The position numbers and the translations under genes were made by a program. This document shows, piece after piece, positions 1-7,049 of a DNA stretch of 14,935 nucleotides. The notes beneath the pieces were generated by a model, which was not told where the DNA came from, did no database searches, and saw nothing but the letters and a program-made list of their open reading frames with translations. This DNA comes from Chloroflexota bacterium (GTDB lineage Bacteria; Chloroflexota; Anaerolineae; Aggregatilineales; Phototrophicaceae), in the NCBI GenBank assembly GCA_026706395.1, contig JAPOYU010000068.1, forward strand, positions 1-14,935, read 5' to 3'. Numbering within the stretch: the first letter of the stretch is position 1; every line of letters begins with the position of its first letter.

Positions 1-51
1 CGCGCACCGTTCGGGTCGGTGAGGTCGTGGGTTCAAATCCCGCCGCCCCGA
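1..51 (+). tRNA. tRNA-Pro(CGG), 3' part
   Basis: The 5' end (acceptor 5' strand and most of the D arm) lies outside the window. What remains folds as a tRNA: anticodon stem CACCG (5-9) pairing with CGGTG (17-21), a 7-nt loop TTCGGGT with anticodon CGG at 12-14 and G37 after it, variable loop AGGTC, T arm GTGGG-TTCAAAT-CCCGC (27-43), acceptor strand CGCCCCG and discriminator A at 51. CGG reads the Pro codon CCG, and an A73 with a CGCCCCG acceptor strand is usual for bacterial tRNA-Pro. The next bases are CAG, so CCA is not encoded and must be added after transcription. Confidence 0.93.
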
Positions 52-68
52 CAGGATTAGCCCAACTG

Positions 69-91
69 CCATCTATTGCATAGCGGTTTTT
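69..91 (+). terminator. possible weak terminator after tRNA-Pro
   Basis: CC-(AT)-CTAT, loop TGC, ATAG-(C)-GG followed by five T (87-91). The stem is short and interrupted, so this is a tentative call. The T-run touches the stop codon of the opposing MFS gene. Confidence 0.35.
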
Positions 92-1359
92 CATTGGGTG
101 GATACCACCACGCCAGCGCCTTCCTCTATCGCGTTATTGCGCGCCCATAACCAGAGTAATATGCCCGGCGCAAGCGAGAGACTATAGAGTATAGCGCCAA
201 GCCAATTCGGCAAGGTGGGATCGAACGCAAACAACACGCCGGAGACGGCCGTCGAGAGAATGACGGCCAGGTTCATCACCGACTGATGCACACCGAGGAT
301 CGCGCCGCGCAGCGCCTGGGAAACGGTTTTCGTCACTAAAGACTGCAGTGCCGGCATAAGAAGTCCGCTGCCGACCGCAAATAGCGCCATGCTGAGCCCG
401 GCGAGATATGGTCCGGCAGCCACAGCCAAAATAAACAGGGCAAGCGCGCGCGCAATGGAACCGAGCAGCACTATGGCGGGATCATTCACGCGATTGATCG
501 CCGCGGGCAGGAGCAGGATCTGAGTGAAGAATTGACCGACGCCGACCAGCATGAGCAACAGGCCCACGCCGAGGCTGACGGCGGCAAGGTCGTAACCGGC
601 GAAGAGGACTTCTTCAGCGAAAAGGGCGAAAGTGCCGATCAAAAGGCCGAAACCGAAGCGACCGACGAAAGTAATGCACATGACCGCCATTAAGGGCACG
701 TTTGTCATTAGCGTGGCAGGATCTATCCGGGCGCGAGCGTCCCCGCGATTGCGCGCTTGATCTTCGGGCGACAAGGTTTCTTCAAGCGTTAGCCAGGTAA
801 TCATGACAGTTATGAATGCGGCGGCCGCGGCGACAATGAACGGCACACGCGGGCCGAGCTCGCTGGCCAATACACCGCCCATTGCGGGACCGACGATGAA
901 ACCCAGTCCGAAAGCCGCCATCACATAGCCAAGCGCTTGGGTGCGCTTGGACTCCGGCATGATGTCGGTGACATAAGCCATCGCCACGACGATGTTGCCG
1001 CCGGTGATGCCATCGAGAATGCGCGCGGAAAAGAGCAGGGCGACTGATTGCGAAAAGCCGATCATCAAGAAGGCGAAGACAGTGCCGACCTGGCTGATCA
1101 GCAGCACGGGAAGACGTCCGCGCCGGTCCGACCAGCGGCCGATGAAAGGACCGGCAAGGAACTGCGCCCCAAAGAAGGCGGTCAGGAGCAGTGTGATCGC
1201 CTGCGGTTCCATACTGAATTCGCTCTGGGCGAAGAGCGGCAGGATCGGATGCACCATCGAAGCGCCGATCATCTGCACGAATACGATCAAAAGGATGGTG
1301 AGAAGACGGCGGTCAAAAGCCCAATGCTGGATTTTCAAGTGGCAGGCGTCCAAGTTCAC
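91..1359 (-). CDS. MFS transporter, DHA1/TetA-like drug exporter type
   Basis: A 422-residue inner-membrane protein with the hydrophobic pattern of a 12-helix major facilitator. MFS motif A is seen at about residues 74-82 (GRWSDRRGR, in the loop between helices 2 and 3), motif B at 113-122 (RILDGITGGN), and the antiporter motif C at 151-162 (GLGFIVGPAMGG), which marks drug/H+ antiporters of the DHA1 group. A charged central loop lies near residues 195-213. The likely role is proton-driven export of small molecules; the substrate cannot be read from sequence. The start is GTG: the frame is closed by a TAA about 15 nt upstream and the next Met is residue 30, inside helix 1. No clear Shine-Dalgarno precedes it. 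It is divergent from the histidine phosphatase gene, sharing an upstream region of about 140 bp, and converges on tRNA-Pro. Confidence 0.9.
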   Translation of the reverse strand: MNLDACHLKIQHWAFDRRLLTILLIVFVQMIGASMVHPILPLFAQSEFSMEPQAITLLLTAFFGAQFLAGPFIGRWSDRRGRLPVLLISQVGTVFAFLMIGFSQSVALLFSARILDGITGGNIVVAMAYVTDIMPESKRTQALGYVMAAFGLGFIVGPAMGGVLASELGPRVPFIVAAAAAFITVMITWLTLEETLSPEDQARNRGDARARIDPATLMTNVPLMAVMCITFVGRFGFGLLIGTFALFAEEVLFAGYDLAAVSLGVGLLLMLVGVGQFFTQILLLPAAINRVNDPAIVLLGSIARALALFILAVAAGPYLAGLSMALFAVGSGLLMPALQSLVTKTVSQALRGAILGVHQSVMNLAVILSTAVSGVLFAFDPTLPNWLGAILYSLSLAPGILLWLWARNNAIEEGAGVVVSTQ

Positions 1360-1378
1360 TTTACGATGGACTTAGCCC

Positions 1379-1407
1379 ATGTTAAGTTAGGAGAGCGCGG
1401 AAGGTAA
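1379..1407 (-). promoter_or_regulatory. possible promoter of the MFS gene
   Basis: On the minus strand, -35-like TTACCT (1402-1407), a 17-nt spacer and -10-like TAACAT (1379-1384), placing the start point about 12-15 nt before the GTG. Both boxes are only partial matches, so this is weak support. Confidence 0.3.
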
Positions 1408-1433
1408 GCCGCAATACTGGCGGAAGCGCGTCT

Positions 1434-1462
1434 TTGCAGGCGCGTCGCGGCAATGATAGACT
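1434..1462 (+). promoter_or_regulatory. sigma-70 promoter of the histidine phosphatase gene
   Basis: -35 TTGCAG (1434-1439), exactly 17 nt of spacer, -10 TAGACT (1457-1462) preceded by an extended TGA (1454-1456). The predicted start point near 1469 gives a leader of about 34 nt with the GGAG ribosome site at 1492-1495. Confidence 0.5.
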
Positions 1463-1502
1463 TCTTTTAAGCGCGATATCCCAGCTCTATTCGGAGTCGA
1501 CG

Positions 1503-2117
1503 GTGACGACGACAATCCACTTGATGCGGCACGGACAGGTCCACAATCCCGACAATATACTTTATGGACGACTTTCCGGATATTTTCTGAGCGACGAAGG
1601 CATCGCCCAGGCTCAGGCGGCTGGCCGATGGCTGGCGGACAAGAACATTTCGGCAATCTATTGCAGCCCGATGGAGCGCGCGATACAGACGGCTACCATT
1701 GTGGCTGAGCATCTGGGAGGACTGTCGCCACGGGAAGATGAGCGGATAATCGAGGTGTTTACGCCCTACGAAGGCCAAGCTACCGCCAAACTGGCCGCGA
1801 AGGGCTGGGATCTGTATACCGGCAACGAGCCGCCGTACGAAGTGCCCGCCGGCGTACTGGAACGTATACTGGACTTTTTCGATGATACGCTAAGAAGACA
1901 TCGGGGAGAATCCGTCCTCGCGGTAGCACACGGGGATATATTGGTTTTCCCGTGGCTTCATGCGCAAGGAGAAATGCCAGAGGCGCTCATGAAAGATCGG
2001 CTGCTGGACTACGCGCTGCCTGTCGAGTATCCGGCGACGGCTTCGGTCATGACCTTTGAGTTGGATGGGTCGCCGCGAGAACAGCGGCCAAAGGTGAGCT
2101 ATGATTGCCCGTATTAG
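1503..2117 (+). CDS. histidine phosphatase family protein (phosphoglycerate mutase-like)
   Basis: A cytoplasmic protein of 204 residues. The catalytic R-H-G triad is near the N-terminus (R9, H10, G11). The second arginine motif SPMERAIQTA (55-64, R59) and the second histidine in VAHGD (H143) complete the phosphate pocket; E84 or E90 in IIEVFTPYEG is the probable acid. Family members transfer or remove phosphate through a phosphohistidine, and range from cofactor-dependent mutase to CobC-type and broad-specificity phosphatase; substrate is unknown here. I chose GTG at 1503 because GGAG lies 7 nt upstream and because the RHG motif then starts at residue 9, as in the family. A TTG at 1434 would add 23 unrelated residues and coincides with the -35 box. 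The C-terminus meets the opposing enolase-superfamily gene with 2 nt between stops. Confidence 0.88.
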   Translation: MTTTIHLMRHGQVHNPDNILYGRLSGYFLSDEGIAQAQAAGRWLADKNISAIYCSPMERAIQTATIVAEHLGGLSPREDERIIEVFTPYEGQATAKLAAKGWDLYTGNEPPYEVPAGVLERILDFFDDTLRRHRGESVLAVAHGDILVFPWLHAQGEMPEALMKDRLLDYALPVEYPATASVMTFELDGSPREQRPKVSYDCPY

Positions 2118-2119
2118 CC

Positions 2120-3274
2120 TCAGAACTGCGCGAAGGGATTGACCTCGCGCCAGCGCGATTCCGCTTCGGCCAGTCTATCGCGCTGCACCTCAACGCCGAT
2201 ACCATGGCCACCAGGCGGGCTGATGCAGCTGCCCTGCTCCAGGATAAAAGGTGGTTCGGTGATATCGGGATTGAAGTAGCGGTCGGTGGCGGAGATATCG
2301 CTGGGAAGGTTCACAGCGGGAAGCGCGGCCAAGGAAAGATTGGCGGCGCGTCCGATACCGGTCTCGAGCATGCCGCCGACCCAAAGCGGCGTTTGAGTCT
2401 CGGCGCAGAGTTGATAGATCTTGAGGCTTTCCGTAAATCCGCCGACGCGCGCGGGTTTGAGATTCAGGATCCTGCCAGCGCCAAGCCGCAAGGCTATCTG
2501 CCAATCGTGGGCTGAATAGATGCTTTCGTCGAGGCAGATTGGCGTGCGCAGTTGTGGCTGCAATAGGCTGTGTTCGTATATGTCAGCATAAGCCAGAGGC
2601 TGCTCGATCATGAGCAGGTCGAATTGGTCGAGCTGTTTTAGGCGCTCGGCGTCGTCCAAAGTGTAGGCGCTGTTTGCATCCAGCATGAGCAGGATATCAG
2701 GAAAGCGCTGGCGGATGGCGCGGGCGACTTCCACGTCCCAGCCAGGCGCAATCTTGAGTTTTATCCGCGTGTAGCCTTCGTCCAGCCGCTTCTTGACGAG
2801 CGCAACCTGGGACTCCAATGAGTCCTGTATGCCGATGCTGACGCCAACAGAAACTGAGTTGCGAGGGGCATTGCCCGGAGACAACTGCGCAGCGAAGTAG
2901 TCCGCCAAGCGCATGTCATTCGCCTTGGCCATGAGGTCCCAAACGGCGGCTTCTACACCGGCGCGAGCATGGTGATTGCCGCGTATCGAGGTCAAGAGTT
3001 CAGGAACTTCCGAGGGCGACGACAGGCTCTCCCCGCGAAGTTTAGGAAGGATAAAATCGCGGGCGACGTGCAAAGCAGTCAGCACGGTTTCGGCGCCGTA
3101 GGACGGTTTGGTCTTCACCGGGATTTCACCCCAACCGGTAAGACCTGCTCGGCTCATAGCTTCTACAATAATAGCGGTCTTGTATGGCTCCGCGCCGAAG
3201 CTTGTCCGCAAGAGTTCGACGAGCGGGAGCGCGATGACGTGAAGCTTGATATCTTGAATCGTGACGGATGTCAA
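2120..3274 (-). CDS. enolase-superfamily MenC/NSAR-type enzyme (o-succinylbenzoate synthase or N-succinylamino acid racemase)
   Basis: 384 residues: an N-terminal capping domain (about 1-130) and a TIM barrel. The full catalytic set is visible: K172 and K174 in the KLK motif (KLKIAPGWD), metal ligands D199 (LMLDAN), E224 (IEQP) and D249 (CLDES), and the second base K273 (LNLKPARVGG). The spacing of these residues and the WVGGMLETGIGRAANLSLA stretch (298-316) match the MenC type 2/NSAR subgroup. Members dehydrate SHCHC to o-succinylbenzoate in menaquinone synthesis, or racemise N-succinyl amino acids, and many do both. No other men gene and no succinyltransferase is nearby, so the activity cannot be settled from context. 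The start is TTG with a good GGGAG 7 nt upstream. No competing ATG or GTG fits the N-terminus. Confidence 0.88.
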   Translation of the reverse strand: MTSVTIQDIKLHVIALPLVELLRTSFGAEPYKTAIIVEAMSRAGLTGWGEIPVKTKPSYGAETVLTALHVARDFILPKLRGESLSSPSEVPELLTSIRGNHHARAGVEAAVWDLMAKANDMRLADYFAAQLSPGNAPRNSVSVGVSIGIQDSLESQVALVKKRLDEGYTRIKLKIAPGWDVEVARAIRQRFPDILLMLDANSAYTLDDAERLKQLDQFDLLMIEQPLAYADIYEHSLLQPQLRTPICLDESIYSAHDWQIALRLGAGRILNLKPARVGGFTESLKIYQLCAETQTPLWVGGMLETGIGRAANLSLAALPAVNLPSDISATDRYFNPDITEPPFILEQGSCISPPGGHGIGVEVQRDRLAEAESRWREVNPFAQF

Positions 3275-3305
3275 AGGTCTACTCCCATCGGTTGACTGGC
3301 GATCA

Positions 3306-3311
3306 ATTGTA
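3306..3311 (-). promoter_or_regulatory. possible -10 box of the MenC/NSAR-type gene
   Basis: On the minus strand TACAAT, about 30 nt before the TTG start, with GGGAG between. No convincing -35 hexamer was found at 16-18 nt. Confidence 0.35.
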
Positions 3312-3361
3312 GTGAGGCTTAACGGAGAAAACCATGACGCGAATTCGCAAACGCGCCTTTT

Positions 3362-3441
3362 GGACTAAATGTGTGACTTTGTATATATAGCATAAATTTC
3401 TTCGTGTCTGCCCTGTGCAGAATATCTGAATCTGTTATCCT
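3362..3441 (+). promoter_or_regulatory. promoter region of the 52-residue gene
   Basis: Two candidates in an AT-rich stretch. The upstream one is TTGGAC (3362-3367) with TATATA at 3384-3391 (16 or 18 nt spacing). The downstream one is an extended -10, TGT-TATCCT (3433-3441), with no good -35. Either would start a transcript just before the AAGGAG site at 3465-3470. Confidence 0.45.
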
Positions 3442-3477
3442 AGTGAGCTAGCGTGCTCAGTATCAAGGAGAACCATA

Positions 3478-3636
3478 ATGCAAGACTTGACCTTCCTCGC
3501 GCCACAGTTGCAGCGGCAACGGTTGCAGGAGCTAATGGAAGAGGCGCGGATCGAGCGCTTTCTGGCCGAGAAGAAGAACCGCGATGCCGTCGCCTGGCAG
3601 CAACGGCGGCTTCAACGCCAGAAAAATCAAAGTTAA
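3478..3636 (+). CDS. 52-residue charged, probably helical small protein of unknown function
   Basis: A short reading frame starting ATG and ending TAA, encoding 52 residues that are very rich in Q, R, E and K (for example LQRQRLQELMEEARIERF in the middle, and a Gln/Arg-rich tail). It should form one long amphipathic helix; there is no signal peptide, membrane segment or Cys/His cluster. Support for it being a gene comes from context: a perfect AAGGAG lies 7 nt before the ATG, candidate promoters lie 40-90 nt upstream, and an intrinsic terminator follows 22 nt after the stop, so it is a complete monocistronic unit. The high basic content could fit a nucleic-acid or ribosome-associated protein, but that is a guess. 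I do not recognise the family. Confidence 0.72.
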   Translation: MQDLTFLAPQLQRQRLQELMEEARIERFLAEKKNRDAVAWQQRRLQRQKNQS

Positions 3637-3657
3637 GGCGCGCCACTTGCCTCCCAA

Positions 3658-3683
3658 AAAAGCCTCGCAAATGCGGGGCTTTC
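3658..3683 (+). terminator. intrinsic terminator after the 52-residue gene
   Basis: Stem AGCCTCGC (3661-3668), loop AAAT, GCGGGGCT (3673-3680) with one G-T pair, extended by A-T pairs and followed by TTT; a run of A precedes it, so it may also act on the other strand. It separates the small gene from the next promoter. Confidence 0.75.
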
Positions 3684-3711
3684 ACGTTTATGGAACAAGG
3701 TCGGGCCCCAA

Positions 3712-3740
3712 TTGCCGCAGGACAGAGATAATCCTATAAT
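3712..3740 (+). promoter_or_regulatory. strong sigma-70 promoter of the secreted-protein gene
   Basis: -35 TTGCCG (3712-3717), exactly 17 nt of spacer, and a perfect TATAAT (3735-3740). Transcription should begin near 3747, after the upstream ATG at 3743, which therefore cannot be the start used from this promoter; the ATG at 3773 can. Confidence 0.75.
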
Positions 3741-3772
3741 CGATGTCAGCCACAGCATCTTCCGGTTGCAAA

Positions 3773-4879
3773 ATGAAACATCTGCTGCTAGCCATCGCCA
3801 TGTTGCTGTCCGCCGTTTTAGCAAGCGGGCAGGACGAGTTGCGCCCGGGGGTATCAAGCCAGAGCTGGGATGTATTTATCCAGCGGGGCGCGGAGAATCC
3901 GATTGAGACAGTCGTCATCTTTATCGACCTGCTGACTGGCGAGAGCATTGGGGTGGTCACAGCAGGCGAACGGTATACGCTCGTTGGGGGCGCTGTCCTT
4001 TATTTTGATCACGCTGAGCAGCAGGTCAAACTAGTCAAGCCGGACGGCATCATTCGCGATCACTCTTTCGTGGCGATGGACAGTGGCGACTTTCGCATTG
4101 ATTGGGCGGTTTCAGGTGATGGCCGGCGAATCGCATGGGCGAACAGCCACAAGAGCGACGACAACCTATTGACCACGACGCTCAAGGTCGCTGACGCTGC
4201 GGGCACGGAGATTCGAGAGTTGCTGGTCTACGGACCGAGGCAAGGAATCCGCCTGGTCCCGGTGGCGTTCGCCGGGAACAGCGAGACATTCTATCTTGAG
4301 GTACACGCCGACGGCACACAAGAAGCGGGGACCTATACACGGCGGTCCGGACTTTTCGCGCTTGATTATGGCGGGAAGAATGTTGTCACGAGCGCGCTGC
4401 CGGGTGAGGAAACATGTTATTGCGCGGTTGGCTTCGGCAATGATTTCATGCTTCGTCTTGTTGCAGGCGGTGATTCAGCCGGCCCCGAACTGGAGATACA
4501 TGAACTGCGAACGGGCGCGCTACGCAAGGCGCCGCCGGTGTCCCTGGGCGATTACAACGAAGCCGGCAACCTCCTCGTGAGTCTAGACGGCACTCTGGCG
4601 GTCTATGCCTTATCCCAGGTCAGTGGATACGCAACCGACCAGGAGGAAATACGCAGCGTTATTGTACTGGTGGACCTGGAGAATGCGCGCCAGATGGCGG
4701 TCAACTATCCTATGTCGGCCCCGGTTCGACCAATAAGCTTCACCGAAGACAACAGTGCCCTGCTGCTGACGCAGGCAGGCATAGGCGGTACCTGGAAGAT
4801 GCAGTTGGACGACGGCGGGACGGTCAAAGTCGCCGACAGCGTGTATTTGGGCACGATCGGCGGCAGTGCCGAGAATTAG
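3773..4879 (+). CDS. secreted protein of unknown function, possibly beta-propeller-like
   Basis: 368 residues from the ATG at 3773. The N-terminus is a signal peptide: Lys-His, then a hydrophobic core of about 14 residues, and a probable signal peptidase I site after LASG; there is no lipobox Cys. The mature part is rich in short beta strands ending in D/G turns, with recurring patterns such as GDGRRIAWA (about 115-123), DGTLAVYAL and DNSALLLT, which resemble the blades of TolB/WD40-like propellers, but I cannot identify a family. A CYC pair lies at residues 215-217. The start choice rests on the promoter, whose start point falls after the in-frame ATG at 3743, and on the signal peptide then being N-terminal. 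No strong Shine-Dalgarno is seen. The stop codon abuts that of the opposing glycosyltransferase gene with no bases between. Confidence 0.75.
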   Translation: MKHLLLAIAMLLSAVLASGQDELRPGVSSQSWDVFIQRGAENPIETVVIFIDLLTGESIGVVTAGERYTLVGGAVLYFDHAEQQVKLVKPDGIIRDHSFVAMDSGDFRIDWAVSGDGRRIAWANSHKSDDNLLTTTLKVADAAGTEIRELLVYGPRQGIRLVPVAFAGNSETFYLEVHADGTQEAGTYTRRSGLFALDYGGKNVVTSALPGEETCYCAVGFGNDFMLRLVAGGDSAGPELEIHELRTGALRKAPPVSLGDYNEAGNLLVSLDGTLAVYALSQVSGYATDQEEIRSVIVLVDLENARQMAVNYPMSAPVRPISFTEDNSALLLTQAGIGGTWKMQLDDGGTVKVADSVYLGTIGGSAEN

Positions 4880-6049
4880 TCAATTCCCAGTTTGACGGAC
4901 GAATTTGGGACGATTCGCCCAATCCCAGACGGCATCGGCGATTTCCCATACGGCGTTGGGCCGGGCTATTCGCTTGGCGTTGGCGGCACGTTCCTGCAGG
5001 CGCTCCGGTCCTTCTTCCAGCCACTCGACGATGTGGTCGGCGACTCTGTCCGCTTTGGGCAAATAAACACCGGCATCATTTTCGATTACCAATCGCACGT
5101 TCCCGGTTTCTTGCCCGGGAATGCGGTCGCTAATGATCATCGGCAAGCCGGCTATCGCGGCTTCACTGATGGTCGAGGGTCCTGCTTTCGTAACGATAAT
5201 ATCGCTCGCGGCCATAATCCGCGGCATTTCGTGATAATTGGTGACATAGCCGTAAATATGCTTGATGTTGTTCCAGGCGCGATTATCCAGCTTTTCTTTC
5301 AATACCGTATTTCTCCCGCAGACCACAACGAGTTGCGCATCCAAGCGCTGTGCATCAAGCGCCTTGACCAGCTTAAAGATCGTCCCCATACCTTCGCTTC
5401 CGGCGACAATCAGCACCGCCGGCAGTTGCTGGTCGAAACCCAGTTCGTCGCGGGCGTCCTCCTTGGATGTCATTGAGTTGATGAAATGCGGATTGACCGG
5501 CAATCCGGTGATTTGCATTTGGGACGGCGACATGCCAAGCCGTAGCCCTCGGCGATAGGCGGTTTCGGTGGGTACAAAGCAGTGATCAACGCGCGGGTCA
5601 TACCAAAACGAAGGTGTGGTGACCAGGTCGGTGACTACCGTAAGGAAAGGCGGCCGCTCCGGCAGTGTAAGGAAGGCGCGAAAGGTCGGGTTGGCAATGA
5701 CCGAATGCGTGCAGACAACCACGTCGGCTGGATGTTCGGCGACGATGCGGCGCAGGTTGCGGCGATTGTTGCGATAGATCAGGTGGCGCGCCAAGCGGGT
5801 CTGATGCTTGCCATCGAAACTGTGATACATAAGCGCCCAGAGCAGCTTCGAGGTGTTGACAACGCGAGGATAAAGTTCGGGCTGCTTGTTTAGGGGCCAC
5901 TTGCATTCGCGCAAGACATCGACGGCGTCGAAGTCGACGGCATCGCCAAAACGAATCTCCATCGCGTCTCTAATTGCCTGGAATGCGGAACGATGCCCGC
6001 CACCCGTATCAGAGAATAAGAACAGGACTCGTTTGGCCGCCACGACCAT
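4880..6049 (-). CDS. MGDG synthase-like glycosyltransferase (GT28 type)
   Basis: 389 residues. The N-terminal domain (about 7-175) holds SDTGGGHRSA (13-22), the hallmark of the monogalactosyldiacylglycerol synthase/diglucosyldiacylglycerol synthase family. The C-terminal domain carries GSEGMG (218-222), the nucleotide-sugar motif TKAGPSTISEA (287-297) and PGQETGN (311-317). Such enzymes transfer a hexose from UDP-sugar to diacylglycerol at the inner face of the membrane; MurG is a more distant relative. The likely role is glycolipid synthesis, with acceptor and sugar unknown. The ATG at 6049 directly follows AAAGG, which is too close to serve it; a GTG two codons later (6043) has AAGG 6 nt upstream and may be the true start. 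It is divergent from the S2P gene across 252 bp. Confidence 0.88.
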   Translation of the reverse strand: MVVAAKRVLFLFSDTGGGHRSAFQAIRDAMEIRFGDAVDFDAVDVLRECKWPLNKQPELYPRVVNTSKLLWALMYHSFDGKHQTRLARHLIYRNNRRNLRRIVAEHPADVVVCTHSVIANPTFRAFLTLPERPPFLTVVTDLVTTPSFWYDPRVDHCFVPTETAYRRGLRLGMSPSQMQITGLPVNPHFINSMTSKEDARDELGFDQQLPAVLIVAGSEGMGTIFKLVKALDAQRLDAQLVVVCGRNTVLKEKLDNRAWNNIKHIYGYVTNYHEMPRIMAASDIIVTKAGPSTISEAAIAGLPMIISDRIPGQETGNVRLVIENDAGVYLPKADRVADHIVEWLEEGPERLQERAANAKRIARPNAVWEIADAVWDWANRPKFVRQTGN

Positions 6050-6261
6050 CCTTTGCTATCAACAATAAACGCGAAATCCTGACACAATTGTACATCGGCG
6101 GCCCTCGCTGGTACAGGTGGTCGGGTCCGGTCGCCTGGTAGCCATGATTCGCAAAGCGTCCGGGATGGTCGATTCATGTGAAGCGACGCGCGCCGAGTGG
6201 GAGGCAACCGGGCCAGGTCGAAAGTTAGCGTAAACAATTCTCAAAAGCCGATTAAATCGAG

Positions 6262-6272
6262 TATATTAGAAT
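6262..6272 (+). promoter_or_regulatory. possible -10 region of the S2P/HD operon
   Basis: Overlapping TATATT (6262-6267) and TAGAAT (6267-6272) in an AT-rich patch 30-40 nt before the S2P start. The nearest -35-like hexamer is TTCTCA (6238-6243), 18 nt before TATATT. The rest of 6050-6301 shows no gene. Confidence 0.4.
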
Positions 6273-6301
6273 AATAGAGAATGTAGCGGCGGGACGTTTC
6301 C

Positions 6302-7045
6302 ATGCTTTTGAATTTGCATCCAATTACCATTGTGATCAACTTGCTTGTCTTGGGCCTAGCGATGACTGTGCATGAATTCGCGCATAACTTTGTAGCCTGG
6401 AAGATGGGTGATGAGGCGCCCAAGCTGCAAGGCCGGTTGACCTTGAACCCGCTGGTTCACATCAATTGGATCGGCTGGCTTATGTTCGCGATTATCGGCT
6501 TCGGCATCCTCGGCAGCGCGCCGATATCGCCGAATCGCATGCGTGACCCACGTCGAGGTTTTCTGGCGGCGGTTGCGGCGGGGCCGTTGTCAAACTTGGC
6601 GCTGGCGGTTTTCTTCGCCTTATTGCTGAGGCTAAGCGGGCTTGGCGTCGAAGGCTTCTATGCCTATCGCGCGCCCGAGCTTATCACGGGACCGGCTGTC
6701 CTGCTGGCGGCGCTGCTTTATGCCATGGTCTTCTGGAATGTGCTGCTCTTTGTCTTCAACCTGATTCCGCTGTTCCCGATCGATGGCTGGCACATTGTAT
6801 TAGGCCTGCTGCCCGGCAGCTGGCTGACTCACATGCAGATTCCGGTGGCCATTCAACAAAACGTCCGTCCGCTTTCGGAGTTTTTGATGCGGCCGGCCTT
6901 CAAATGGCGCGATTGGCAGATGGCCAGTTACTACGTTTTCTTCGCGCTGATCTTCCTATCGTTTCTGTCGCCAGGTGGAATCAGCCCATTTGGGCTCTTC
7001 ATCGGACGGCCAACCGGCGTGATTCTGCAAATCCTCCTCTTCTAG
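6302..7045 (+). CDS. site-2 protease-like membrane zinc metalloprotease (M50)
   Basis: 247 residues, mostly hydrophobic, with about six membrane segments. The zinc site HEFAH is at 24-28 in the first helix, and the second motif NLIPLFPIDGWHI (153-165, D161) supplies the third ligand; NPLVHIN (49-55) is also typical. There is no PDZ domain, so it belongs with the compact PDZ-less S2P proteins rather than RseP/RIP proteases of the PDZ type. The family cuts substrates within the membrane; the target is unknown, and no anti-sigma factor gene is adjacent. The ATG follows GGGA at about 8 nt, a modest ribosome site. The HD-domain gene begins 4 nt after its stop, so the two are almost certainly one transcript. 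Confidence 0.88.
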   Translation: MLLNLHPITIVINLLVLGLAMTVHEFAHNFVAWKMGDEAPKLQGRLTLNPLVHINWIGWLMFAIIGFGILGSAPISPNRMRDPRRGFLAAVAAGPLSNLALAVFFALLLRLSGLGVEGFYAYRAPELITGPAVLLAALLYAMVFWNVLLFVFNLIPLFPIDGWHIVLGLLPGSWLTHMQIPVAIQQNVRPLSEFLMRPAFKWRDWQMASYYVFFALIFLSFLSPGGISPFGLFIGRPTGVILQILLF

Positions 7046-7049
7046 GCCG

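Noticed and set aside
5890..6244. Minus-strand open frames covering the space upstream of the glycosyltransferase gene
   Set aside because: They lack ribosome sites, run Arg/Pro/Ser-rich as typical of non-coding frames, and overlap the N-terminal coding part of the glycosyltransferase.
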